This document shows positions 12,301-37,300 of a stretch of 64,000 nucleotides of DNA, one piece after another. A model generated the notes under the pieces. The model was given only the letters and a program-made list of their open reading frames with translations, had not been told where the DNA came from and made no database searches. How positions within the stretch are numbered: the first letter of the stretch is position 1; every line of letters begins with the position of its first letter. Source of the stretch: Lingula anatina (Eukaryota > Brachiopoda > Lingulata > Lingulida > Lingulidae); the NCBI RefSeq assembly GCF_001039355.2, contig NW_019775458.1, forward strand, positions 1,021,426 to 1,085,425, read 5' to 3'. Position numbers and translations under genes: made by a program.

Positions 12301-14956
12301 CTACCCCATGTCAGCTTTTCCTAGACGTGGAGCCCTCTTTCTCTCAGCATCCTCACACCTCGGTTGCTGTTGTTCAGGGGTGCCTAAGGTATCCATCTCC
12401 TCAGCTGGGTGCATCTCGATGACCAACTGATCAGAGTCAGAACAGGACGAAACTGGGGAATGGTCAATCCCTGGTTGACCAAAATGGTCAGAAGCAGTCA
12501 TGTTGCAAGAGGAAGATGGGGTATCAATCTGAGCTGTAGTGGACGTAGCGGACATCTGTGAGTCCATGCCATTACAGTCCAGTAATCTTGTTGGTGAGTA
12601 ACCGTTTTGTGGGCTGGACTGGCTACTGTTGTGGATGACCTCTAGGGAGCTTGACTCTGACTCTGTGCCACCACCAATCTGGTCAGCCTCAGTCTTGACC
12701 ACAGCATCAAATATGGCAGCACTGGTCTCCTCCCCATAGGACTGACATGCAGCGCCACCTACACCTGGGGCTGTATTTGATGTGTTAGCGTAGTTCGAGT
12801 CTGTGCCCTGGTCCGTGCTGGCCGCCATAAGTGCTGCACCAACAGGTATGCTTGGACTGTAGTGGACAGGGGTTGGGATGGGTTGGAAAGATGACCCCAA
12901 ACTGGCGAACTGGTGAGATCCTACACCACTTGTGGTGCATGAAGATGACCCTGGACTGATCGGCTGACCAGAATAAAACGGACCTCTCTGGTGCTGAGGC
13001 ACTGGCTGTAACGGGAAACCACCATTGCTTGGGGACATAAGGGAAAAATCGAAGGTGGAATCACTTGAAGAGGGGTAGAGATTGTTAACGAACCTGTTAC
13101 TAGAGGTGCTGAAGGGGAACTGGGTTTGTGATCCTGGGGGAAGGTAGGGAGTTGGCCCCGGGGCGGCACTGGCAGGATAGTTACACAATCCCAAGGATTC
13201 ACCAGTCGGATAACTTGAGAAGGGCCCAGGGCTGCTGGGATCTCCACTTTGAAAGTCTGCAATTCTTGCTGTGAGAAGTGAAAATGAACAAAAAATAAAT
13301 ACAATGAAAAATGTAAATGCACTGTATCTAAGAATGTCTTAATAAATATACATTTAACTTACCAACTTAATAATATTTACAGATCATAAAGCATCAAATG
13401 ATTTTTGTTAAGATGATATGTAATAAAATCCCAGTAGGTACTTTTATATATTATTTTGTCAACATTTCTTAGTATGGCCAGATAAAACCGAAAAGTTGGC
13501 CAAAAAGCATGTCCTCAGACTAACCTTAATTTTGAAGAAATCAGAAAAAAAAATGCAAATTGGGCTGTGGGTTTGACAAGTGGGAGAAACTGACCCTAGG
13601 AAACCCCTTAATGATCGTGTGTTTATGCTCTACAACCTCCACATTGTGGATTTGAAATCTTCCCAAAAAGATATTTAACAACCAAAAACAAAAATATCCT
13701 GTTTACAGTTAGAGTGTTGCCATCCGTTAACTATCTGATCAATTTTGCCTTGCCTAAACATTGGCTAAATTGTCAATTATACTAAAATCAAAGAATTCCT
13801 TACATTCAGCCACCTTTTGACATGCAGACAGAATGTCATTATTTGACAACTTCAGAGCTGCTTGCAGGCGTATGGGGTTCTCTCCTGGAAACACCTGCAT
13901 CAGCAATTCTGTGGAACTCAATGATGCACCTAACATGAAAAATTTATCTTAGTTCATTTTAGTTGAGATAAAAAGGCACAATGAGTCAAATGCTTCAACT
14001 TGCTCTAAAAACATTACTGTAAAAGTGATTATACCCAGTGGGTTTAAAACTATAATGCTCACCTTCTTACATATACAAATCAATAAATAGACTTAAAAAA
14101 AGTGAATAAAACACCACTGTCTGTTGCAAGTATGACCCTATTATTAACTTGATATGGTAGGCTTATGAACTGAGCATCAGGGCTAACTGGCAATGATTTT
14201 GATTGGTCAAAAGTTAAGCAGCTTTCACTCAGTTGGGCTAGACACTTTATAAAGCTTGCTTTGACAAGTAATTAGTCACTATATATTTGAGGCAAACAAT
14301 AAATTTTCCTTGAATTTTCAAGTATTTCTACGGAACACCAAAGCATGTGAAACTCGAGCATAAAAAAAAATTGCCAAAAGGATAGTTTTTGTTATTAGTC
14401 ACACATATATATAAAAAGATATATCATTGAGTGTGTTATTATGAAATGATATACAAAATGCAAAATAAACTGATTGATATACATAGACAATAAAAAATTA
14501 TTTCATAGACAAACTTTAATAATAATAGAAATTAAATAAAATAAACAGCAAAAGTAAATGAGAAAGAGAAATATGCTTTTTTCCTCACCCTAACATCAGG
14601 AGGGTACTAGTATGACTAACTTTTCAGTGAAATATTAACCATTTTGTACCTTGACTACAGGTGTTGGCAGGACGCTGGTATTCTTGCAAGCCCATCGTCT
14701 CATCCAGTTCCTGGTGTCTTTTCAGCGCCACCTGCTTAGCCATTATCTTCTGCCTTTCTTTGATAAGGAGACAGGAATTGCAAGAGCACTCACGAAACTG
14801 GCAGTAGCGTTTGTGGCCTTTGAGTGGTTGACAAACGCCATGGTTGCGACATCTTGCACATTTTGGAGAACGGTTTTTCCTCATCACTTCTTCCAGGTCT
14901 TTTTCACTATTTCTGCTTCTGTCTGGGCTGTCAGCAAATTTGCGTTTTGAGCTCAT
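12301..14956 (-). CDS. DMRT: DMRT family transcription factor (DM + DMA domains)
   Basis: Coding exons on the minus strand are 14956-14650, 13929-13804 and 13268-12301; phases match and total 466 residues. The start is the ATG of [10 protein letters not shown]; frames further upstream do not join in phase. Residues about 30-80 form a DM domain, an intertwined zinc-finger that binds DNA in the minor groove: Cys33, 36, 42, 52, 57, 59, 62 and His39, 49 are all present, with the signatures [10 protein letters not shown] and KGHKRYCQF. Residues about 104-144 ([15 protein letters not shown], then [19 protein letters not shown]) match the DMA, CUE-like module. The last exon encodes a long Ser/Pro/Gly-rich tail. 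Family members control sexual and neural development. The DM domain is divergent ([22 protein letters not shown]), so I do not assign a subfamily; the bivalve Dmrt1-like group or Dmrt3/4/5 are candidates. Confidence 0.9.
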
Positions 14957-14999
14957 TGTTAGGGATTCTTTCACCTGTTTCTTTCTTTCTTTTTCTTTG
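14957..14999 (-). other. DMRT 5' UTR portion of DM exon
   Basis: A probable acceptor (TATATGCACAG) ends at 15000 on the minus strand. The purine-rich stretch to the ATG at 14956 is open in frame, but joining it to the upstream exon at 15565 produces a stop, so it is read as untranslated. Confidence 0.45.
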
Positions 15000-15564
15000 C
15001 TGTGCATATAAACATATACTAGTAATCAATAATTGTATTTGTAATTGTAAATGAGGCATCAATTAAAATTATCCTTTCCACAGTAAGGCTATACCACTGT
15101 GGAAAGCATAAAAATTTAATAAGAAGGATTTAAGATATTTCTCATAATAATGTTTCGAAATTGAATGTCTTAATTATATTCACAGTAATTTTTTTCTTTT
15201 TTTCGTCTGTTGGACGGATGTTTTCCAGCATGTTTTTAACGTAATGTACCTCTTTTTTTTATAAAATAATTTCATATTCTTAGTGGGATATGGCAACTTT
15301 ATACTTCATTTAAACATTTTAATTAATGATTAATTTGTTTTCTTTTCAATCAACTGTATCAATCTAGACTATTCCACCAGACAGCGTGGCGCCAGCCTGC
15401 GCGCGGCCACAGTATAAAATTGTCGCTATATCTATACTTGTATTCGTTTTAAAGAATTGAAGAGTTTATAAAACAATCTAACAGCCGAAGTTTTTGTCTT
15501 TAAAAAGTCTTATAGGTGTACCTTTCAATACAATGAAAAAAGAAACAGAAGAAAAAACACTTAC

Positions 15565-15720
15565 CCTGTAAGCTAGGGTTGTTGCTTTCTGCTGTAGGAT
15601 ATTTATCTAGGTCAGTGAAATGCCAATCAAATGTACAGGAAATCTCTTTCATGACTGACAGTTTGACGGTGAAAAGGTTACACTGTTGCATTTGTCACTA
15701 GCTCAGTGGCTGCACTAGGT
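15565..15720 (-). other. probable 5' exon of DMRT gene with upstream ORF
   Basis: A strong donor (CTTACAGG/GTAAGTG) lies at 15565/15564 on the minus strand. An ATG at 15691 opens 42 codons before the donor (MQQCNLFTVKLSVMKEIS at the start). Spliced to the acceptor at 15000, this frame meets TGA after a few codons, so it behaves as an upstream ORF and not as the N-terminus of the DM protein. The 5' boundary is not known. Confidence 0.4.
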
Positions 15721-16277
15721 GACCTAAAGATGGTACAAGAGGGGATTTTCAGGTGGCGGTGAGAACGCAGGGAACGGAGTTACTCGGTTATTTCTGTAGT
15801 GTGTGCGAAGTGCCGTTCTGCAACTTGCAAGTGCCAGCGGAAAAGAGCACCTGCAGCATTGTTCATTTTCCTCTGCTTCAAACGTCACCTTAGTTTTTGT
15901 CATGCCATTTTCTTACATCTGAATTTTAAGTCACCTATCCATATAATTTTTCTATCTTGCTCACTGTGACAAACGTACACGAGGTACGTACTAGAATGTG
16001 CCTGGTTCACTTCGCGCAGGTAATCGAGGTAACGTCCAAATACCGATTGGTACTGTCTTGAATAAAACCAGTTTTGTGATCGCATCGATGCATTGAGTAT
16101 CCCATTGCACTCCTTGGCAACAAAAAACGATCCTGCAGGTGCTGTGAAAAAATAGCACAAATTCAGACCAAAGATGGTGTAGAAACAAGCTCTGTGTTAT
16201 TTTGAATCAATTTTTTGAAGAGGTATGGTATATTGTTGCTCATATTTATGCTATAGCAAGAAGCTTTAGGCGGTAAA
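15721..16277. promoter_or_regulatory. head-to-head promoter region, DMRT / WDR49-like gene
   Basis: About 560 bp separates the proposed DMRT 5' exon (minus) from the ATG of the WD-repeat gene (plus). It is richer in GC than its surroundings and has no TATA box at a useful distance. A GGCAAC half-site at 16116-16121 resembles half of an RFX X-box, the regulator of ciliary genes, but no convincing second half is seen. Confidence 0.4.
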
Positions 16278-29103
<12,826 letters not shown>

Positions 29104-29108
29104 TTATT

Positions 29109-29114
29109 AATAAA
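29109..29114 (+). terminator. candidate polyadenylation signal of WD-repeat gene
   Basis: AATAAA begins only 6 bp after the stop codon, which would make an unusually short 3' UTR. Other AATAAA motifs further on (for example near 30203) may be used instead. Confidence 0.25.
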
Positions 29115-31009
29115 AACGGTTTCTTTTTTTTTCACAGCTATAGCAGTGGATACAGACACAATGTTGCACTGATAATCATAATGGTAATTCTTTGGAAATG
29201 AGTTCAGTGTAGTAACTGTTAATGGCTTGAAGCTGTTTTAGATCAGTTTTATTTAAAGATAGTATTATATAAATATTCTGTGATGAACTAAGAAGGGTAA
29301 GATTGACAAATGTTGTAAATTCAAAGTTTAACTGATGACCCTAAATATGATGAAACATAAATTATATTGCAGGATATTTTGTTCAGTTTGTAAATATCCT
29401 TAACTCAATATCATATGCCAAAATTAGTAATGCAATTCTTACCTCCTGCCTAACAATATATTTTATGTCTGATGAAGTAAGTAATGCACGTTACCCTTCA
29501 GTATTTTTGTCCAAGTGAAGAAAAAATTTTCTTAAAGAGGTTTATTTTAAGGGTACTTTGAATTGAATTTGGATTGCAATTCAAAACAATGATCATCAAT
29601 AAGTGCATGTGCTAGTACTTTTTATTGGCACAATTTACGGAAAATTGATAATTTTATACAGCTTTTTTAATATTGTTTTGTTTACTTATCATTAGAGGGA
29701 CAAAAAATCTGATTATCTGAAAATTATTTTCTTATTTTTACTGAACAGAAAATACTTCATTTTATAAAATCATGGACCAGCTGTAATATGTGACTCTTAA
29801 AATACCAACAGGGAACTTTCTAAATGTCTTTTCACATTGTAAATAATAACTTAGCAATATAGCTGTACCAGTATTTTTTGAGTAATTGGCAAATTGATAC
29901 CCTGACTATTACCTAAAAGAGATCCCTAATAAGTTGTAGGAAGCACTGGGCTTGACATAGTCAGTTGATGAAATTCTGCCAAAAAAAGCATGATGGGTGC
30001 TTTTGGAGAACCACGCAAGAGATTCTGCTACAGGTGTGTTTCTAAGATGGAACACTTGATGTGAAATGTCTTTTTAATATATAAGTGTAAAGATTTTTCA
30101 TTACACGATGTATGCTGTATATGATATGTAAACAAAAAGGGTAAATATTTTTGTACCAGGTATTTCAAGCTAAACAATTTATATGCGAATTGTTGATGCT
30201 ATAATAAAAAAAAACATTTAGGAAAAGTTACTCGTATTAGAATGGTGACCTCTGATATTTGAATGATGTGATAATGTCCAAGTGAATTATTTTTTATGCA
30301 TATTTACACTGTACTTATTTTGCAACTGTGATGCAGTATAGCTGTAAAGCACTGTAGCAGATAAAATAATTGTCAGAAATAATTTTCATTAGCTAAATTA
30401 TGTACAGTAAGTGCTGTAATGGATTAAAATTTTATAGTAACATATGTTGTTTCATTTCTTTTATAATCTTTTTTATTATTAATTTGTTGTAGCTTTGTGT
30501 GGTAAAAAGGCAGCATCATCGCAACTGAAAACGTGTCGAGAACGCGCTGAATGTCGCATCAGAAGGGACAAATACTTTGCAATGGCGCAAATACATGACG
30601 TGGCACCAGAAATGGATATGATACTTATGATACTGTGAACATAGCTTATAATTCACGAATTTGTCTGGTAGAAAATGTACCTTGACGCCAATAGAACAAT
30701 GCACAAATATTGCGACACTTTGGTTCGGCGCGTGAAGGGCATTGATTTCATGGATTGACTTAACGTCCAAACCCAATATAGAGGTGCAAATGAGGTCACG
30801 GGCATGCTCTTAAAGATATATACCCAGATTACGTTTTCACAGAGGGTCACAAATTAACATACCGCCTGATCAAAGATTCCTAATTAACGAAATTATTACC
30901 AGAAAAATCAATTATCCATTACAAAAATATACGTACGGAATATCACTTCTAATAATCTTATATTTCGAGTGTAATAGTAAATAAAACAGATGGTATAAAT
31001 GACAATAAA

Positions 31010-31015
31010 TTTATT
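31010..31015 (-). terminator. candidate polyadenylation signal of chitin synthase A
   Basis: AATAAA on the minus strand lies about 345 bp beyond the stop codon of chitin synthase A. Several similar motifs exist in this AT-rich stretch. Confidence 0.3.
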
Positions 31016-31357
31016 TGAAAACAAATAATTGATACTTAACACCATATAATTGAAGTCAAAATATCAATTCTTAGAGCACTTAAATTAACGCAATTTACAG
31101 CGATGTAGAATAAGTATAGAAAAAGTAATGAATACGATTTTTTGTTATCTATAAACAAGACGGTAATATAGAAACGCATGGGCACATAACTACCAAATTT
31201 ATAAAATTACACATCAAATAAAATTTTCCGATTTTGAAATTTAGAAAAATACCACAAATATTGTTTAAAAAAAAAAGGCCAATTATTGGTGAGGAATATT
31301 TGTAAACCTAGTTGCGTTTTCGATACATTTCTCTTTATGCCAAATGTCAACTGTACT

Positions 31358-34300
31358 TCATTCGTNTCCGCTTGCCGAGCCCTCCGCCGACTCGTTAATA
31401 GTTTCAATGTTCTGCGCCTTGACAGCTTTCTTCAGTTGAAACGCTCGGGTGAGCTGGATGGCTCTGGCCGCCCCTTTCCACTTGTTACGTAATTTGGAAA
31501 TCTTCTCTTCTTGGAACACCTGGTCCCACTCATCAGCTAAGCTTGCTAGAGCTTGCTTGCGTTTACGATCCTGGTAGCTGGCACTCATTGTGTTTCGCCG
31601 TCCATGTTGTTGCTGAAGTTTCTCAGGCCCTTGGTCGGACAATGCCAAGAAGCGCTCAACAAATGCTTTATTCATAGTGGCATATCCCTCCTTAACTGTC
31701 TTCTTCTTTTTCTTGATGTGTTTCGCGAATGACTTCTTCCTCTCTCTGGCAAAATTGAACTCTTCGTCGGAGGCACCGGAAGTGAAGCTGCACACCGACA
31801 TTCTGTCGGAATCGTCATCGCCCTGCGGAAGGCGTTGTAAGTCGCGCACAAGAGCGATTTTTGCGGCAGTTTGATCGAGTTTTCCTGAGACGGGGGTTGT
31901 AGACATGATGTGCCAGAAGGTCAGCAGACGATGAGCTATCATCCCAAGAAGTTGAATAAGGAGAACCAACAGGAAGAATATCAAGAAAACCGTCCCGATA
32001 GGCTCCAACTTCACAGGCTTGGAAGGGGGACTATCGCCGCATTGGAACGGCCAAGGAAGAGAAAGTCCGTGTCCGTTCTCATCTTCTTTTTGTGTTTGAA
32101 GCACAAAGATCACCACCACAAAAATGGCGTTCAGAAGAAAGATGGCGAATGTGACCTTGTTGCGCAGTTCTTTTAGCTCGGCAGCCATGTGCTCCTGGTG
32201 CTTTGGGTCGTTTTCCAGGGGATACAAGTATTGTTTGATGAGCTCTTGCCAAAATTGTGTCTCTGCCTCTTCTTGGAGAACTATAGGCCCGTCCTTAAGG
32301 CCTTCGTCCTCCGTCCACAATGGATTGACGAGTTCGTCGCGTTCTTCTTCCTCATACATTGGGTTAACTGGATCAAAACAACAAAAAACAATAAGAAAGT
32401 AGAAAACAAGGATTTAAAAACAATGTGGAGAATCATAGCAGGTTTTGGAAATATATCGATGTAAAGTCACGTAATATTTCAATGGCTCCTTTTCCAAACA
32501 TAAATATTGTAATTGCTTTGGACATATATGTTGTCGTTGTTGTTTTTTTAGATAGTACCAAAAACTTAAAAACCTAATGGCTCTACAAGTATTTAAGAAT
32601 ATACTGGCCCCAAACAATATCAAATAACTGAACATTAATTACTTAATAAGATTGTAATTTTACTGGTATTTATGTACGAACAGTGATTAATCTCAATTTC
32701 TATTCGACCATTGTTTTTTATGTTTTTTGCTTAAAATAAAACTGATATAAAATTTTTACATACAACAAAAGACAAACCTACCGGTAAACACATCCTCCTC
32801 CAAGATATCTAATTTTGGGAAGTCTTCGTTCTCCATCGTAAAAGACGGTCGACGATCTTCCACCATACTCTCAGTGCGCACACGTAAATTACTCTCTGCT
32901 GTGGAGCCTGACAAACCTGGATGGCATTTAAGAAATATATTTTGAAAGAGAAACCAACATCCTTTTGTGAATAATGTCACGATAACAATTAAAATTAAAA
33001 TTATTCAAATAGAAATGACTTTATTTATTTAAATAATATGCGACAAAAAATATTCGGAAAATGAAAGACGTTTTGCACAAGCAACATTTATGCATTTATA
33101 CATTTTTATATACTTCCCACAATATGTCCAAAAGGGTGCCAATTGCAGTAATATTTGATCAACTCTTTTGTTCACGCGAAATCAACACAAAAAATTAAAG
33201 AAAAAAATCACCTCTTCCAGCAACCAACGCCGTTCTCTGATTCAGCAATTTCCTTTCCATTTCTTCCATGCGAGAAAACAAGCCGTTCAACTTTTGATTC
33301 ATGCCTTCACCATTGTCACGTGGACAGCAGATACACCGGAAGAGTTTTCCAAACGTAAATTTGAACCCATCCTCGCCCTTTTCCGCCGTCGCTGAGCTGA
33401 AAAGTTTCATCAAGGCAGCACTGGCTGAGTTATCTGTCTTCTCTTTCGTGTTTTTGGCTTGCTGATTACCTTTATTGGGAGTTGGCATCTCTGCAACCTT
33501 GACCTCTCTCGTGCCCCATGAGACCACGTGCAGGTTGCACATGGAGTATATAAAAAGCAACAGGTACATACTGGGAATGAGCAGATAATACAACACACCG
33601 GCGAACACACAGGCGAATTCCTGAGGATGGAGGATAGCAGCCAATAGAAAGGCGCCAGCCACAAGGAAAAAGAACAAGGCGGTAGGGGAGCACGGTCCTT
33701 GCACACTTATCTGCAGACTGATGCTGACCAGAACCAGTGCCATCACCAAGGCGTAAATAGAAGACATTATGGCTGCTACAAATAGCTGGAAAATAAATTG
33801 ACCAAATATTCCAATAAAAACCGATTCCACTGATTACATGACGGGCAGCAAAAAGTCATTTGTGCCTCTTAATGTTTATAGGACTGAACAAATTGGCATG
33901 AGTTGTTTTTATAAAGTTTTTTCTCCATTGCTCCACCAAGTTCTAAACTTTAGAATCCATATTAAACCCGTTTATGAACCACTTTTTGTCAGCTTTAGTA
34001 CAAGGAATATCGTTTACATTTTTCTGTATGTTTTGATACAATATGAACGTCAATATGTAAATTCTTCAGTTTGCATACACAACAAAAAACACCAACCTGA
34101 GTCTTCGTAGTTGTAACATAACACAGTATGATAAAGAGTACGATAGGCACCAGGTTTACGATGAAGGACGTAATATCCCCCAACTGTCCGCTTTGTCCGA
34201 TCTGGATAGTCTGGAAAGCTCCTACAACCACCAAGAATATTGTTCCCGGTCCCAAAATGGAGGACACCATGAGACAGGCTTGGTAGATGATGTATAACAT

Positions 34301-37300
34301 GGAAATGTCCTGGTTCACCTGAATAACCAACATATAACATATATAAGACTTAAAGTTGTGATGTTTGTGATATTTTGAAGGTCAACAAATTATTCTGTTT
34401 CTTTGTCGCTTTCTGTTAACCGCATTTTGTGTTGTCTTGGATATCCCTTTGCTATGGGATAATTTAAATTTGTGATAATAAAATAACATCACTTCAACAC
34501 GGCGAAATCCATAGCAATAATTGAAACGTTTATTCAAGCAACTGAAATATTTATATAAAAGCTAAGTAGTCGTATATTACTTCCATCTCAAAACCTTTAT
34601 AGAATAAAGAGAAATTGGCAAAAATCCTCATTTTTAGCGCAGCATTTAGAGAGCGGGGAGACAGAGAAAGGGAGGAGAGAGAGAAAGAGAGTTCGACGGT
34701 GTACACGTACCTTGATGGTGTGTTTGAAACTGAGGAGCAAGTCCATAACGTTAGCCATAGTTGATGGTGACCAACGTCTTCTTTGGTTGAAAAATTCGTC
34801 AAAGGTCTCTGGAGCGTAGGTAAGAGCGTCAGAAGCAGCACTGTATTCCACGCGGTACCCTTGTTGTAGTAATAGGGTGCACAGCCAACGATCTTCACCT
34901 GCAACACGGAAGTAAAAAGATTTTTTTTGTGCTAAGATTTAATTTCTCTTCAAGTCTGGATCTATCTGGATAGCTACTTATGCGATTCACGTCAACCGTT
35001 TTTTAAATCTATAATAGGAATACGTTGTACGGCGCCCTCCAATGAAACATTCTTTTTTTGTTTTTTCATTTACCAAAGTCATATTAATTTGAATTTGCTG
35101 ACCAAGCGTACACTGTTTGTGTTCAACACTGCATCAACATTCATTTCATTCTGAAATCAAACTCAATATTCATTTAGCGATTAATTCATTTAAAATTAAT
35201 AAAATGCGCAATTTGTACATAAAAATATTGTGTAAGGATTATTCAAATGATCTTTGTCGTTTCTGCATACCTTGATCATATTGTAAGTAGTGTACAGCCT
35301 CGGTGGGCGTGGTCGCGTATTTCCGCATCACGTTATCATCCATGAGAGCAGAACCGCGAAACAAGCTGAAACATCCGGGGCTGCAGAGAACGCAACCAAT
35401 CATATGTTCCGTTGCCTTCTGGAACCAATGAGAGATGGCATATTCGAACTTCTGGTACCAAACCATAGGACCTAAAACAAAACTGGACTGGTTAATATAA
35501 GTCAATACCTAATAGGAATAAGTAGTAATGGCTGGTTGCTAATTTTTTTAACAAAATATAAATACCCCTGTTCGCCTGTTTTCAATCCTGTGGGCTAAAA
35601 CACATGTTAAAGTTTTCCACCAAAGCAAATATGTACGAGAAAGCTAGACCTTGCTGAATAGTTCCAAAATAAACCATTTTCCTTCTTCTATAACGACTTC
35701 ATTTCATTCATACCTGATCCTATAGGGTGAATACGACCGCATGCAGCCCCCACGTTTTCGTTCCTCTTCATCAGGTCCACCAGAATCTGGACGGCAGAGG
35801 GCTGAAAGTCAACATCGCCATCAAGCGCCAAGAGGAACGTGTTTTCAGCCAGCTTTCCAACTTTGCTTACGTTTTCTACCTTCTGCATCAGGCGATAACC
35901 CAAGAAATAGTACAGATACATTACCTGAAATTATTGAAAAACGTTATTTATAAAAAATTGGAATGTGTTTGCCTATTTTAATAATTTTTGATGATTTCAA
36001 ATTACAAACAAGTTCAAATTATCAAAAATAATGTTAGTGTACAATAAAATGTTAATTATTTAAAATTTACCTGACTCCATCTTTTTCTATGTCGTATCTT
36101 TGCTTTATCTTTAAGGTGTGCCACCAACTTATTGCCACCAGGTAGCAGCCATACAAGACGACCCCCATAAGGAGTTGGGATCTTTGTAGGAGGAGTGATG
36201 GACATTGGAATTCGATGTATGGAGCTGAAATACGAAGTTCCATGAATTTTAGGAGTTCTATGATTTCAGATGGTCATTTTGTTTTAGAAAAAATTGTTTG
36301 GATGTTGTAATGCCATATTTATGTGATAATGATGAAATTTGCTAATTACTGTAACAATAAAATTAAAGTAAATACACAACAATTTGGTGTATTAATTGTT
36401 AAATAGGCTGATATCAGTATGAAAATATGAATAGTAACCTGATATAAATGGACATATGCTGTTCAAAGACAAAGAGAAATAAAATGTATGTTTTACAATT
36501 TTCAATTTTCAGTCAGATTATTTTCTCTCTGCCTTCTGTATTGCACCACACAAGTCTAAAACCAATAATCTCAGCCAAGGCTCATACCTGGCAGCAATGT
36601 CCACAACACGAACCAAGAGTTTGACAAAATCGTTCACTGTGTAGTTAGAGTTACCATCCGCATGAGGAGTGAACGCATCATCAAAGAAAATGTGACCTGA
36701 ATAGATTAAATAGAGTGGCTTATCGAGCAATATTATTGAATATGAATGATTGAAGTAAAGGAAAAATAAATATTTTGATGAAATTTGATGTTATACTGTT
36801 ATTGAGGAACTGAATCGAGGTCTCCTGAAATTGAACATTTATTATATATCGCACATTTGGCCTAGTAATTTTATTCTTTGCGTAACCAGATTTCATATAA
36901 ACAATATTTCTTTCTCTCGACATTTTTCTGTCTTTCTCTTTCATCAGAGATTCTACCCAGCACCCTTGCCGTTCTCTGCAACAATACCATCTCAAAAACT
37001 AAATTTTGATTTGAGTTCTTACCTTCAAACTCATAGTAATCCGGGTCATTTACGTCGAGATATTGCTGCGCCAGGCGACGGGAGCACTGGTCCATGTCAA
37101 GTCTTCAGGTGAAACAAAAAAAAAATAAAGACCTTTTATCATTTGAATGTTTTTTTAAATTAAAGTAAAAAACTTCTAAAAAACCAATGCCGTACAAGCT
37201 CTGGCCAACATACATGCAGCTGATGCGACACTGCATTTTATTATGCTCAAGCAACTATTAACAAAAACGAAAACATTCGTACCCACCTTAACCCCCCCCC

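Larger units (their letters stand above)
29104..31357. other. convergent intergenic region / 3' UTRs
   Basis: The WD-repeat gene (plus) and chitin synthase A (minus) converge here. Most of it is AT-rich. A distinctly less AT-rich block at about 30500-30850 holds a minus-strand open frame of 86 codons without recognisable similarity. Nothing else is supported. Confidence 0.5.

Noticed and set aside
12921-13322. Alternative minus-strand frame of 133 codons over the DMRT last exon
   Set aside because: It is out of phase with the DMA exon. The chosen frame joins with correct phase and continues to a stop at 12301.
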